DNA of 64,000 nt from Bacteroidetes bacterium QH_10_64_37 (GCA_003023105.1 PXSZ01000044.1:1-64000); one strand, 5' to 3'. Numbered from the stretch's first letter, positions 35,844 to 45,493 are shown. Notes: a model not told the origin generated them from the sequence alone. Made by a program: numbers and translations.

Positions 35844-36956
35844 TTAGGGGCGCCACGCCTCGTAACCGGCGTCCGAAAGAGTCGCGACGGCCTCTTCGGC
35901 CTCGGCTCCCTCCTTGAACGCCAGTCGGAAGGTGCCCCCGGTCCCTTCGCGGAGGTTCTGGAGTTCGATGTCCTTGATGTTGATCTCTGCCTCCAGGAGG
36001 TGCCCCGTAAGGTCGTGGATGACGCCCGGCTGGTCGGGGGCGCGCACGTAGATGTTGGACAGGGGATGCAGAAATCCCTTGCTGTCTCGGGGAATGGCCT
36101 CGCGGGCCGTGCGGGCGTCGTCGAAGAGGTCTTCGAGCGCGTCCAGATCCTCCTCGATGAGTCGGTTCCGCATTTCTCGGAGGAGGCGACGGAAGCGGCT
36201 CAGAGCATCGTGGATGGCGCCCTCATTCCCCACGAGCACGTCCTGCCACATCTCGAAGGGGGAGGCGGCGATGCGGGTCATGTCCCGAAAACCGCCACCC
36301 GCGAGCTGGAGGGCCAAGTGTTCGTCTGCGTCGTCTTCGGTTGTGGCGACGAGGTTCACCAGCGCCACGGAAAGAAGCTGCGGCACGTGACTGACGGCGG
36401 CGACGAGGCGGTCGTGGCGTGCGGCGTCGAGCACCAGCGGACGGCCGCCGGTCGCGTCCACGAGGTCCACGATCGGCGCCAACGGTCCCTCCAGTGCGTC
36501 CTCGCCGGCGTTTTCGGGTAGGCACAGGCTGTAGACTGCGTTCTCGAAGAGCAGTGGGTCGGCGTGGTCGATGCCGCTGTGCTCGGCCCCGGCCATCGGG
36601 TGCCCCCCCAGGAAGCCGACGTGGGTCGGGAGCACGTCCTCGGCCTGCTCCAGAACGGGCTGCTTCACGGACGCCACGTCGGTGACGAGGCAGCCGCCGG
36701 GAAGATCGTCGGCGATGGTCTCCATCAGCCGGAGGGTCGTGGCGACCGGCGTGGCGAGAACCACGAGGTCGGCATCCGCCACAGCTGTAGTGGGATCGGC
36801 AGCCTTCTTGTCAATTGCTCCTCGCTCCTCGGCCCGCTCCAGCACCTCCGGCCGATCGTGGCCGACGATGGTGATGTCGGGGCACCGCCGGCCCCAAACG
36901 AGGCCGAGCGATCCGCCAATGAGTCCGGTTCCAAAAAGGGCAAGGCGGTCAATCAT
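35844..36956 (-). CDS. tyrA: Prephenate dehydrogenase with C-terminal ACT domain
   Basis: A 370-residue NAD(P)-dependent enzyme of tyrosine synthesis converting prephenate to 4-hydroxyphenylpyruvate. The Rossmann motif is LFGTGLIGGSLGLVWG at the N-terminus, and GGHPMAGAEHSGIDHA carries the substrate-binding histidine. The C-terminal 75 residues form an ACT domain (PGVIHDLTGHLLEAEINIKD), likely for feedback by tyrosine. The ATG at 36954-36956 is used; the longer frame adds an Arg/Pro-rich non-conserved leader. Confidence 0.94.
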   Translation of the reverse strand: MIDRLALFGTGLIGGSLGLVWGRRCPDITIVGHDRPEVLERAEERGAIDKKAADPTTAVADADLVVLATPVATTLRLMETIADDLPGGCLVTDVASVKQPVLEQAEDVLPTHVGFLGGHPMAGAEHSGIDHADPLLFENAVYSLCLPENAGEDALEGPLAPIVDLVDATGGRPLVLDAARHDRLVAAVSHVPQLLSVALVNLVATTEDDADEHLALQLAGGGFRDMTRIAASPFEMWQDVLVGNEGAIHDALSRFRRLLREMRNRLIEEDLDALEDLFDDARTAREAIPRDSKGFLHPLSNIYVRAPDQPGVIHDLTGHLLEAEINIKDIELQNLREGTGGTFRLAFKEGAEAEEAVATLSDAGYEAWRP

Positions 36957-37157
36957 GCGTGCAGGGGCTCGATGCAGAGAACGATGGGGAGGGGGGTAGT
37001 GAGCGTGAAATGCAGGGGGCGGTCCGGGCAAAGGCACGTCCTGCACGCCGGGGGCGGCGCATGTTCGCCGAGACGAGCGCCGCAGTCGGAAATGGGCCGC
37101 TCCGCTCGGACCGACGCAGGAACGCAGAGAACGACTACGCCGCACATCTCCCCTCTT

Positions 37158-37400
37158 TCACTCTTGGAGAGCGGCGGCAATCTTCTCGGCGGCCACGGAG
37201 CGATTGAAGGTGTCCTCGCGCGTGTCGTTGAGCAGGACGCACGTGCCGCGAGGCGACACGACGAAGCGTTTCGTGTCGCCGTCGGCGGGAAAGGTCACCC
37301 CGACCGATTCGCCGCGATCTGCGGCCTGATCGCGCAGTGAGGCGATGGCCTCGGCGTTCGGAGCAGCGTCGAGCGTCGAGAAATCAATCTCTTCGGACAT
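37158..37400 (-). CDS. Small cytoplasmic protein, function unknown
   Basis: An 80-residue soluble protein. After an acidic N-terminus it has strands such as GVTFPADGD, KRFVVSPRG and TCVLLND, and it ends in a helix (NRSVAAEKIAAALQE). No family recognised. The ATG at 37398-37400 is preferred over an in-frame upstream ATG, which would read through a repeat and terminator hairpin. Its codon use resembles its neighbours, and it lies upstream of tyrA on the same strand with a 201-bp gap. Confidence 0.55.
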   Translation of the reverse strand: MSEEIDFSTLDAAPNAEAIASLRDQAADRGESVGVTFPADGDTKRFVVSPRGTCVLLNDTREDTFNRSVAAEKIAAALQE

Positions 37401-37460
37401 GGGGGCAGGGCGGTTGTAAACGGGGCTATGGGAACGGGAATCTCCGGGGCCGTTTCGCAT

Positions 37461-37505
37461 ATGGACAAACAAATGCCCCACCCTCTCACGCGAGAGGATG
37501 GGGCA
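37461..37505 (-). terminator. Rho-independent terminator after htrA
   Basis: A 14-bp stem with one mismatch (37474-37487 with 37492-37505, loop ACGC) is followed on the minus strand by tttgtttg. It lies 41 bp downstream of the htrA stop. It is the clearest intrinsic terminator in the window. Confidence 0.85.
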
Positions 37506-37545
37506 GGTTTTCGTGTGGGAGAGGCCGAGAAGGGCAGCGACCCCT

Positions 37546-39102
37546 CTACCCGTTTTCGGGTTTGCGGAGGCTCGTTACGAAGACGTACCCGTCGGGATTG
37601 CGCACGGACATCCGGAAGGCGTTGCCCGACTCCACGTTCTGATACATCTTCCTGAGCGCGTCGAGGTCCGGAACTTTCTGCCCGGCCATTTCAAAGATAA
37701 TCTGGCGAGACTGAAGGCCCGAGTCGCGGATCATCGGATTCGTGCGATCAACGCCGGTGATGAGCACCCCTTGATCCTGCTCAAGACCCAGCTGGCGGGC
37801 AATCTCCGGAGTCACGTCCCGAAGTTGAAGCCCGAGTTCCTCCTGCATGGCGTTTTCAGAAGAGGGAGCCCCGTTTCTTTCCTGCCCCGAGGAGGCCGTC
37901 TCCATGTTGCTGCGAGCTCCCAGCGTGACCGTAAAGGTCTGCATCTCCCCCTCGCGGTTGATGCGGAGGGACACCTCGTCGCCGGGTTGCATGCCGGCAA
38001 TCTGATTGCCGAGTTCCAGGTGGTTATTGAGAGGTTCCCCTCCGATTGCCGTGATAATGTCACCATCCTGGAGCCCAGCCTCAGCGGCGGGGGTGCCGCT
38101 CTCCACCTGTGAGATCACTGCAGAGCCCTGCGGGAGGTCTTCGTTTTGAACCAGCGATTGCGGCGCCGGTCCATACCGGATGCCCAGGTACGCCCGCCGC
38201 ACGTCCCCCTCCTCAATAATTTGCGTGACGACCCGCTCGACGGTGTTGACGGGAATGGCGAAGCTAACTCCCTGATAGCCACCCGTCTGAGAGGCGATCG
38301 CTGTATTGATGCCGATGAGTTCCCCCTGCAGGTTCACCAGCGGCCCGCCGGAGTTGCCGGGATTGACAGCTGCGTCGGTCTGGATGAAATTGTGCACGCC
38401 GCCGCTCTGGTTAGAAGGATTTCGGCCCTGCTGGGGGGTGGGGCGGAGGCGACCCAGGGCGCTGACAATGCCGGTCGTCACCGTGTTGTTGAGCTGTGGA
38501 CTGAGGGGCGAGCCGAACGCCATCACCCATTGCCCTATGCTCAGTTGATCCGAGTTGCCAAAGCTCACGGCCGTGAGGTCGGACGCGTCGATCTTGAGAA
38601 CCGCCAGGTCGCTGTACGGATCGGAGCCCACCACCTTTGCCTCGTACTGCGAGCCATCGAGCGTCTGAACGCTCAGTTGCTCGGCGTCCTCGATGACGTG
38701 GTTGTTGGTGACGATGTGACCGTCGGAGCGCACAACGGCGCCCGATCCAAGGCCCTGCCGCACGTCGGGCTGGGAGGGACCCGGCCGGCCGAAGAACCGC
38801 TCGAAGGGGGTTCCCTCGAAGGGATTTCTCTGTCGCTGCTCGACGACCTTGGCCGCTCGAATCTGAACGACCGCTGGATTGGCGGACTTGGCAACCTCGG
38901 TAAAGGCCGTTGCGAAACTGTCCGGGACCCCACCGGCCGATTGCTCGATTGCCGTGGAGCCATCCAAATTGGCAGCCTGACTGGGGGTGCCCACAGCGTC
39001 GCCTGCGCCAAAGAGATTGGCCCCGGCCGTGGCGAAGAGAATGCCGGCCAGAAAGGCGCCGCCAATGACGACGGCGAGAGAGACTTTGCCTTGCGTGCTC
39101 AT
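37546..39102 (-). CDS. Do/HtrA-family periplasmic serine protease
   Basis: A 518-residue DegP/HtrA-type protease-chaperone. An N-terminal membrane anchor or signal (residues 7-28) is followed by a trypsin-like domain with His135 (NNHVIED), Asp165 (YSDLAVL) and Ser251 (GNSGGP). Two PDZ domains come next (about 295-385 and 420-515, separated by a Ser-rich linker). It degrades or refolds damaged envelope proteins. The ATG at 39100-39102 is used; the 27-codon upstream frame is unlikely. A strong terminator follows the gene. Confidence 0.94.
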   Translation of the reverse strand: MSTQGKVSLAVVIGGAFLAGILFATAGANLFGAGDAVGTPSQAANLDGSTAIEQSAGGVPDSFATAFTEVAKSANPAVVQIRAAKVVEQRQRNPFEGTPFERFFGRPGPSQPDVRQGLGSGAVVRSDGHIVTNNHVIEDAEQLSVQTLDGSQYEAKVVGSDPYSDLAVLKIDASDLTAVSFGNSDQLSIGQWVMAFGSPLSPQLNNTVTTGIVSALGRLRPTPQQGRNPSNQSGGVHNFIQTDAAVNPGNSGGPLVNLQGELIGINTAIASQTGGYQGVSFAIPVNTVERVVTQIIEEGDVRRAYLGIRYGPAPQSLVQNEDLPQGSAVISQVESGTPAAEAGLQDGDIITAIGGEPLNNHLELGNQIAGMQPGDEVSLRINREGEMQTFTVTLGARSNMETASSGQERNGAPSSENAMQEELGLQLRDVTPEIARQLGLEQDQGVLITGVDRTNPMIRDSGLQSRQIIFEMAGQKVPDLDALRKMYQNVESGNAFRMSVRNPDGYVFVTSLRKPENG

Positions 39103-39319
39103 GGAGGGGCAGCAGATCGTGCGAAAAGAATGTGATGAGACGGGGCGCTGTCCCAGTGGAAAGGAGCGTCCCGAGGGTGACATTTGCTCACAGGCTCTAA
39201 CGAGCGCTCCCCACTATTTCGTACCGCCCTTTTCAACGGGGTATACCTACGAAAAGCCTCCTGAGAAGATGCTGGAAAATCCGGCAAACGGGCAATCAAA
39301 AGTAATGTCTATGGAAACG

Positions 39320-40726
39320 TTAGTCGTCACCCGGCACCCCCGGCTCGGTCATGCGGCGGACGTCCAGGTATTCGTCGAGCTTCTCGTCGCTGAGCAGGTC
39401 CATCTTTTTCACCACTGCGCGTACGCTCTCCCGATTCTTCGCAGCCGTCTTGGCCACCTCGCTGGCCTTGTCGTAGCCGATGGCCGTATTGAGGGCCGTC
39501 GCAATCGACGGGTTCAGCTCCAGCAGCTCGCGGCAGCGCTCGCGGTCGGCCTCGATGCCCTCTACGCACTTGGTGCGGAAAGCCTCTGCGCTGTGGGCAA
39601 GGAGGTCGATGCTCTGGAGCATGGCGTGGGCCATGACCGGCATCATCACGTTGAGCTCGAAGTTGCCGTGCGTGTTGGCGACGGTGATGGTGTGGTGATT
39701 GCCCGTCACCTGCGTGGCCACCATCATCACCTGCTCGCTCTGCACGGGATTCACCTTGCCCGGCATGATGGACGAGCCCGGCTGAATGACCGGCAGTTTG
39801 ATCTCGCCGATGCCGCTGGTAGGCCCGCTGGAGAGGAGCCGCAGATCGTTGGCAATCTTCAGGAGCGCCGTGGCGAGCGTATTGAGGGCGCCGTGGGCGT
39901 CCACGTACAGCTCTTTGCCGGCCTGCTGGGCGAAGTGGTTGTCGGTCTTGTAGAAGGAGAGGCCGGTGCCGTCGGTGAGGTGCTGGAGGGCGGTTTCGGG
40001 GAAGTCCTCCGGGCAGTTTAGGCCCGTGCCGGTGGCCGTGCCGCCGAGGGTGACCTCCGAGAGACGGTTCGAGGCCTGTTCGATACGCCGGATGGCGTGC
40101 TCGACCTGGGCAGCGTACCCCCCAAATTCCTGCCCCAGGCGCACCGGCGTGGCATCCATAAGGTGCGTGCGACCGCTCTTCAGGACGTCGTCAAACTCGT
40201 TGGCCTTCTCTTCGAGCGCCTTGTGGAGCGCCTTCAGCGCCGGGAGCAGGTCGTGTTCGATCCCCATCCGGGCGGCCACGTGCATGCTGGTGGGGATCGT
40301 GTCGTTCGACGACTGCGACATGTTCACGTCGTCGTTGGGGTGGACGGTCTTGCTTCCGCGCTCGGCCCCGACCAGCACGGAGGCCCGATTGGCAATCACC
40401 TCGTTGGCGTTCATGTTGGTGGAGGTGCCGCTCCCGGTCTGGAAGATGTCGAGCACAAACTCGTCGTCGTGCATGCCGTCGATGACCTCCTGTGCCGCAT
40501 CGACAATCGCGTCGGCGGGCTCGGCGTCGAGGAGGCCGAGGTCGTGGTTGGCCCGGGCCGCGGCGCGCTTCATGTGGCCGAGGGCTTCGATGAAGCGGCG
40601 CGGAAAGCGGAGGTCGCTGATGGGGAAGTTTTCTTTCGCCCGCTGCGTCTGGGCGCCGTAGAGGGCGTCGGCGGGCACGCGCACGTCGCCGAGGGAATCG
40701 CTTTCGGTTCGATATTCAGAGCTCAT
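39320..40726 (-). CDS. fumC: Class II fumarate hydratase FumC
   Basis: A 468-residue iron-independent fumarase of the TCA cycle interconverting fumarate and malate. The class signature GSSIMPGKVN is at residues 317-326; TGSGTSTNMNANEVIANRA and SGRTHLMDATPV are also present. Length is normal. The ATG at 40724-40726 gives the standard MSSEYRTESDSLG start. The frame continues 67 codons upstream, but those residues are not conserved. No other TCA gene is near. Confidence 0.96.
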   Translation of the reverse strand: MSSEYRTESDSLGDVRVPADALYGAQTQRAKENFPISDLRFPRRFIEALGHMKRAAARANHDLGLLDAEPADAIVDAAQEVIDGMHDDEFVLDIFQTGSGTSTNMNANEVIANRASVLVGAERGSKTVHPNDDVNMSQSSNDTIPTSMHVAARMGIEHDLLPALKALHKALEEKANEFDDVLKSGRTHLMDATPVRLGQEFGGYAAQVEHAIRRIEQASNRLSEVTLGGTATGTGLNCPEDFPETALQHLTDGTGLSFYKTDNHFAQQAGKELYVDAHGALNTLATALLKIANDLRLLSSGPTSGIGEIKLPVIQPGSSIMPGKVNPVQSEQVMMVATQVTGNHHTITVANTHGNFELNVMMPVMAHAMLQSIDLLAHSAEAFRTKCVEGIEADRERCRELLELNPSIATALNTAIGYDKASEVAKTAAKNRESVRAVVKKMDLLSDEKLDEYLDVRRMTEPGVPGDD

Positions 40727-40872
40727 ATTGAAGAGACGAAAGGATGGGAAGCGAGGGGCGAACGATCGGTGCTCAACCTCGGGGGTGGGAGGTTGAGGTT
40801 CAACGAATTCGTCTCTTGGAAGCGGGAAAGGGTAGGAGGTAGAGGGGAAGAGGGAGGGGGTGAATGGGACGG

Positions 40873-41439
40873 TTACGGGTTTGAGATCATGATGTGGGCC
40901 CAGGGCTGGTCCGGTTCCATGAGCCACGGTCCGTCCTGGGGACGGGTGGGGAGGCCGGTGCTCTCGGCCGTGGCGTAGGGGACGTAGACGACGTGGAGGC
41001 GAGAGGCGTCGCGGACGGTGTCGGCTGCGGCGTCGTAGGTGCCGGACAGGTTGTAGAGGGCAGCCGAGTGGTCTGGATACGCGAGGGTGCCGTCCTCAAT
41101 CTCGGCGCGGCGCACGCTGTCAACGGCGGTCACGCCCTGCCGCCGCAGTTCGCGCCCCCGCTGCATGAAGGGGGCCAGCGATTCGTGGTAGCAGGCGACG
41201 TGAAAGCCGTCCTCCTCCGGGTCGTCGGCAAGGCAGACGAGCTCTCCAGAGCCCTCCCGAAGCGTCGTGATCGTGCCGTCGGCCCCGTAGCCGCGCACGG
41301 TGACCGCGTCGCGCATCGATTGAGGGGCGGCCTTCACTGCGGCCGCGATCTGGGTCTCGGCGTCGGGCGGCGACTGGGCCCGAGTGGTGCAGGGGATCAG
41401 AACCGTAGTGATGAGGCAGCAGAACAGGAGGCGTTGCAT
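40873..41439 (-). CDS. Secreted protein, function unknown
   Basis: A 188-residue protein with a signal peptide (residues 1-21, ending TRAQ) and two cysteines in the mature part (VCLADDP and VACYHES). The mature domain has alternating strands (VTVRGYGADGTITTL, LYNLSGTYD, LHVVYVPYAT) and an MISNP ending. I recognise no family. It may be periplasmic, with the cysteines forming a disulfide. The ATG at 41437-41439 starts directly before the signal peptide; further in-frame codons upstream look non-coding. Confidence 0.6.
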   Translation of the reverse strand: MQRLLFCCLITTVLIPCTTRAQSPPDAETQIAAAVKAAPQSMRDAVTVRGYGADGTITTLREGSGELVCLADDPEEDGFHVACYHESLAPFMQRGRELRRQGVTAVDSVRRAEIEDGTLAYPDHSAALYNLSGTYDAAADTVRDASRLHVVYVPYATAESTGLPTRPQDGPWLMEPDQPWAHIMISNP

Positions 41440-41595
41440 GGCAGTGGGAAGGGAGGCGTTGAAAGAAGGCACGAGTGCATCGACGGACGGCGACGATCGG
41501 TGGCAGTCCCAAGATATCAGTGAGGATCGTCGGTTCCAAGGGGGCGTGGGAGAGTGGGAAGGGTGAGGGGCGACCATGAAAGTGGGGATCGATCC

Positions 41596-42150
41596 TCATA
41601 CCCGTTCCCGGTGCGACGAGTCTGAGCCGGATCTGAATTTCGGTGTGTCGTATCGTTCGAACAGCGACGTGCCGGCCTGCTCTCGGGCCAGGGCGTCAGT
41701 GCCCTCCCCATCGCTCTCCGTGAGGTGATTGATCGGCTGCGCGGCCATGCGTTCGGCCGCAGCGGCGGACCGCCCGTCCTGTTCATGCTCCAGTGACCAC
41801 TGGGCGTGGCGGGTCGTGTAAGCGAGCTCCAGGGCGTGCCCGAGCGTACGCGCAAAACGACGTGCGCCGGCCTGAAGGACCTCAGAGCCCTCCGCCTGTG
41901 CGGTGCGGAGCCACTCGGCGGCCGTCTGAAATGCATCGAGCGCAGTCTGGACTGCGCACTGGAGCCGGGGCGCGTCGACCGCTCTGGAGCAGCGCTCGAA
42001 CTCGTTCTCCACGGATTCAATTCCGCCGTTCCCAATCACAGTCCGCAGCAGATCCAGCGCGAGCACGTTCGTGGTGCCCTCCCAGATGGGAAGCACCTGG
42101 GCGTCGCGGAGGAGGGGTGGAAGTCCGGTGTCCTCCACTTGAGGAAGCAT
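41596..42150 (-). pseudogene. Acyl-CoA dehydrogenase, C-terminal fragment
   Basis: Only the last part of an acyl-CoA dehydrogenase of the AidB-like or long type remains. VEDTGLPPLLRDAQVLPIWE and GTTNVLALDLLRTVI are the highly conserved C-terminal signature, and the following 130 residues are the helical tail domain. The N-terminal 350-400 residues, with the FAD-binding and catalytic Glu regions, are missing: upstream of 42150 the frame is unrelated, and the divergent M20 gene starts at 42263. I infer a 5' truncation. It may still be transcribed, but enzyme activity is not expected. Confidence 0.75.
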
Positions 42151-42262
42151 TAGTGAGTACGCACACCGCGGGCCGGCCGTTCGGAACCTCCGACCGGGAG
42201 GACCGTGGCGAGAGTCGGTTCGCGACACCGTCCCTCCCCGTTTCGCCTAGGTTTCTCGATTC

Positions 42263-43771
42263 ATGGTGCCCGCTCGGTTCGGCTGGCGACGCCTCCTCGG
42301 GGGACTTGCGCTTTGTCTCGTCCTCCTGCTCGCCATCGTTGCCCTCCGGGCGTGGCGGATCGATACGCAGCAGGTGCAGACGGAACCGGTCGATCTTCAG
42401 GTCCCCGCCGATGCCCCTCAGCGCCTTGCCAGGGCCCTCCGGAGGCGGACCCTCACGAGCCACGATCCCGCTCTGTTTGATTCGTCGGCGTTTCGGGATC
42501 TCTACGGATACTTCGGCCAGGTCTTCCCGAGGGTGCACGCAACGCTCGACACGACGCACGTGAACGGGCTGAGTCGGCTCTACAGGTGGACGGGGCGCGA
42601 TCCGTCCCTGGCCCCCGTCGTGCTAATGGCCCACGTCGACGTGGTGCCCATTGAGGACTCTTTGCAGTGGAGGCACCCACCGTTCGCGGGCCGCATCGCC
42701 GAGGGGCACGTCTGGGGACGCGGGGCGCTGGACGACAAGGCGAGCGCCGTCGGCATTCTGGAGGCCATCGAGATGCTCCTAAAGCGCGGTGTGACACCCC
42801 GACGCACGGTCTACGTGGCGCTGGGGCACGACGAGGAGGTGGGCGGCCGTCGGGGCGGGCGAGCCATGGCCGAGCAGATTACGGCGGATGGTGTATCTCC
42901 GGCCCTGGTGGTGGACGAGGGGGGCGCGATCACGCGAGGCGCTCTTCCGGGCCTCCGCGATCCCCTTGCCGTCGTAGGGATCGCGGGGAAAGGATACCTG
43001 AGCCTGAAGCTCGTCGTCCGGCAGCCCGGCGGCCACTCGTCCGTCCCGCCCAACCGGACCACCATCGAGGTGCTGAACAAAGCACTGTCTCGGCTGCGTA
43101 CCAATCCGTTGCCGTCCCGGCTCACAGGCGTGTCGGGTACCATGTTCGACTACCTCGCGCCCGAGATGACGATGCCCATGCGGGCGATCCTCGCCAATCG
43201 ATGGCTCTCGGCCCCCGCCCTCCGGTGGGTCCTGACTCGCCGGCCGCCCACCCGGGCCGCGATCCGCACGACCACCGTGGCCACCCAGCTCGACGCGGGC
43301 GTGAAGGACAACGTGATCCCCACCACCGCCCGCGCCGTGGTCAACTTTCGGATTCTGCCGAGCCAGTCGATCGACGGCGTGGTCGATCACGTACGGTCCA
43401 CCCTGAAAGGGCTCCCCCTCCAGATAGAGCGCCTTCAGTCCAATCCGCCCCCTCCCGTGTCCGAGGTCGAAACGCCGGCGTTTCGGATGCTCCAGCGGAC
43501 GATTGGGCAGGTCACGGCCGATTCGGTGGTCGTGGCGCCCTATCTCGTGCCCGGCCGCACCGACAGCGGCTACTACGCCGACGAGACGGACGCTGTCTAC
43601 CGCTTCGTGCCCTACCAGTTGACGCCCGACGACCGGAGCCGCATCCACGGCCCCAACGAGCGCATCGCCCTCGACGACTACCGGACCGTCGTTCGCTACT
43701 ACATGCAACTGATCCGCAACGCCGATCATCTCCCCACCGACGCCGCAGAGGGGCAGAGCGATCCAAAATGA
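42263..43771 (+). CDS. M20-family metallopeptidase with N-terminal membrane anchor
   Basis: A 502-residue zinc carboxypeptidase/aminoacylase-type enzyme resembling the PM20D1/carboxypeptidase S group. A membrane helix (residues 10-30) anchors it. Metal ligands and catalytic residues appear in order: His124-Val-Asp126 (LMAHVDVVP), Asp157/158 (GALDDKASA) and the Glu191-Glu192 pair (GHDEEVGG). The dimerisation domain and a late His segment follow. Substrates could be N-acyl amino acids or peptides; not decided here. The dacB start lies 76 bp downstream in the same direction. Confidence 0.9.
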   Translation: MVPARFGWRRLLGGLALCLVLLLAIVALRAWRIDTQQVQTEPVDLQVPADAPQRLARALRRRTLTSHDPALFDSSAFRDLYGYFGQVFPRVHATLDTTHVNGLSRLYRWTGRDPSLAPVVLMAHVDVVPIEDSLQWRHPPFAGRIAEGHVWGRGALDDKASAVGILEAIEMLLKRGVTPRRTVYVALGHDEEVGGRRGGRAMAEQITADGVSPALVVDEGGAITRGALPGLRDPLAVVGIAGKGYLSLKLVVRQPGGHSSVPPNRTTIEVLNKALSRLRTNPLPSRLTGVSGTMFDYLAPEMTMPMRAILANRWLSAPALRWVLTRRPPTRAAIRTTTVATQLDAGVKDNVIPTTARAVVNFRILPSQSIDGVVDHVRSTLKGLPLQIERLQSNPPPPVSEVETPAFRMLQRTIGQVTADSVVVAPYLVPGRTDSGYYADETDAVYRFVPYQLTPDDRSRIHGPNERIALDDYRTVVRYYMQLIRNADHLPTDAAEGQSDPK

Positions 43772-43817
43772 TTCAGCACGCGGCTGTTGTTTCGTGGTCA
43801 TTTCGTCTCCTGCCCCC

Positions 43818-43846
43818 TTACGCCCAAACGCCCACACGCACCACAC
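43818..43846. repeat. Heptad repeat, single arm of the GGGCGTT family
   Basis: On the plus strand cttacgcccaaacgcccaca and the bases after it show ACGCCCA-like units every 7 bases, matching the right arm at 7066-7100. It abuts the dacB start codon. Confidence 0.6.
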
Positions 43847-43847
43847 C

Positions 43848-45392
43848 ATGCCTCACGCCTTTTCATTTCGATTGCCCGGCCTGATGGGCCTGCTGTTGGT
43901 CGGATTGGGCACCACCACGGCCCAGGCCCAGCCCACCCGCGAGGTCAAATCTGCCCAAACGACCATTCGTCAGGCTGTCACCGACACAATTGAGGCTGCT
44001 CGGTACTCGGGTGCACACTGGGGCATTGAAGTCGCCAACCTGCGCACCGGTCGCCGCCTCTTTCGCCACAATCCGGTCCAGCTCTTCACCCCTGCCTCCA
44101 ACACCAAGCTCCTCACCGCAGCGGCGGCGCTCCGGCGGCTGGGACCGACCTTCCGCTACGAGACGCGGCTCTACGTGGACGGCCCCGTCCGCAACGAGGT
44201 GCTCCACGGCAACCTGATCGTGCGGGGCAGCGGCGATCCCACCCTCGGCGGCTACGAGCAGCGGGAGGATCCGACCGCCGTCTTTCGGGACTGGGCGGAC
44301 TCGCTGAAGGCCGCCGGCATTACGCGCGTCGAGGGCGACATTGTCGGCGACGACGATCCCTTCAGCGACGTGCCGCTGGGGGAGGGGTGGAGCTGGAACG
44401 ACGTGCCCTATTCCTACGCCGCAGAGATCAACGGGCTCGTGTTCAACACCAACGCCATTGACCTTGAAGTGCGGGGTGGACGCCAGCCGGGTGCGCCGGG
44501 GCGGATCACATGGACCCCCTTCGAGACCGAGTTCGTGCGCGTCCGCAACCAGACCCGAACCGTTCCCGGGGACTCTTCCTCCGATGAGGAGTACGACCGC
44601 CCCTTCGGCGAAAACACCTTCACCGTCCGTTCCCGCATCCATCCGAACGAAATTCAGGACGAGACCCTCACGATCACCGATCCCACGCGCTACTTTACCC
44701 ACACCCTGCGGAGGGTCCTGCTTCAGGAGGGCATTTCCGTCGCCGGGCGCGGAGTCGACGTGGATCGAATTTCGATCGATCCCCACTACGCGGCTGACTC
44801 GGTGCGGCAGGTGGGCACCTATCGGTCGCCCCCGCTCCGCAAGATCGTGCAGACCATGAACCACGAGAGCCAAAACCTCTACGCCGAGCAGCTGCTCCGC
44901 ACGCTCGCCCTCGTGAACCGCCCCGACACGACCTCCGAGGAGCTCACCAAAGGATCGGCGGCCCTCGGGGCGCTGGCGGCAAAGACTGAGCTGGCCGAGG
45001 TGGGCGTGGACACCAGTCGGGTGCAGATGGTGGACGGTTCCGGCCTCTCCCGCAAGAATTATCTCAGCCCGCGAGCGATGACCCGTCTGCTGGAGTCCAT
45101 GTGGGTCGATGCCGACTCCACCCTCCGATCGGCCTTCTACGAGTCGCTACCCACGGGCGGCCGGGAAGGAACCCTCGAATATCGGTATCGCCACGGGGCT
45201 GCGGCCCAGGGGAACGTGCAGGCGAAAACCGGCACCCTCTCCAGCGTGAGCGCCCTCAGCGGCTACGTGAAGACCGCGCAGGGCACGCCTCTCTCCTTCG
45301 TCATCTTTTGCAACCACCACATGGCGGACACCGACGCGGTGCGCGCGGCGCAGGACGCGATTGTCAACACTCTGGCTCAACTCTCGCTGTGA
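43848..45392 (+). CDS. dacB: D-alanyl-D-alanine carboxypeptidase/endopeptidase (PBP4 type)
   Basis: A 514-residue S13-family penicillin-binding protein acting in the periplasm on peptidoglycan peptides. The signal peptide covers residues 1-28 (GLMGLLLVGLGTTTAQAQ). The SxxK motif is PASNTK with Ser84 and Lys87; the SxN-type motif lies in DGSGLSRKNY, and KTGTLSSVSALSGYV gives the KTG motif. Between the first two motifs lies the long insert typical of PBP4 (about 110-290). The ATG at 43848 starts right before the signal peptide. Confidence 0.95.
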   Translation: MPHAFSFRLPGLMGLLLVGLGTTTAQAQPTREVKSAQTTIRQAVTDTIEAARYSGAHWGIEVANLRTGRRLFRHNPVQLFTPASNTKLLTAAAALRRLGPTFRYETRLYVDGPVRNEVLHGNLIVRGSGDPTLGGYEQREDPTAVFRDWADSLKAAGITRVEGDIVGDDDPFSDVPLGEGWSWNDVPYSYAAEINGLVFNTNAIDLEVRGGRQPGAPGRITWTPFETEFVRVRNQTRTVPGDSSSDEEYDRPFGENTFTVRSRIHPNEIQDETLTITDPTRYFTHTLRRVLLQEGISVAGRGVDVDRISIDPHYAADSVRQVGTYRSPPLRKIVQTMNHESQNLYAEQLLRTLALVNRPDTTSEELTKGSAALGALAAKTELAEVGVDTSRVQMVDGSGLSRKNYLSPRAMTRLLESMWVDADSTLRSAFYESLPTGGREGTLEYRYRHGAAAQGNVQAKTGTLSSVSALSGYVKTAQGTPLSFVIFCNHHMADTDAVRAAQDAIVNTLAQLSL

Positions 45393-45408
45393 GGAAAGAT
45401 TCGTGCAT

Positions 45409-45493
45409 ATTGCGTGTTGCGTATTTCGTAGTGCGTATTGCGTATCTCTTCCTCCCACGCAATGCGAAATACGCAGTACGAAATACGCACTAC
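45409..45493. repeat. Heptad inverted-repeat element, CGTATTG family
   Basis: The left arm has tattgcg, tgttgcg, tatttcg, tagtgcg, tattgcg; the right arm (about 45458-45493) is the reverse-complement type (aatacgc, agtacga, aatacgc). It lies between the convergent ends of dacB and the SpmB-like gene, where it may serve both as a terminator, and its right end overlaps the latter stop. Confidence 0.85.
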
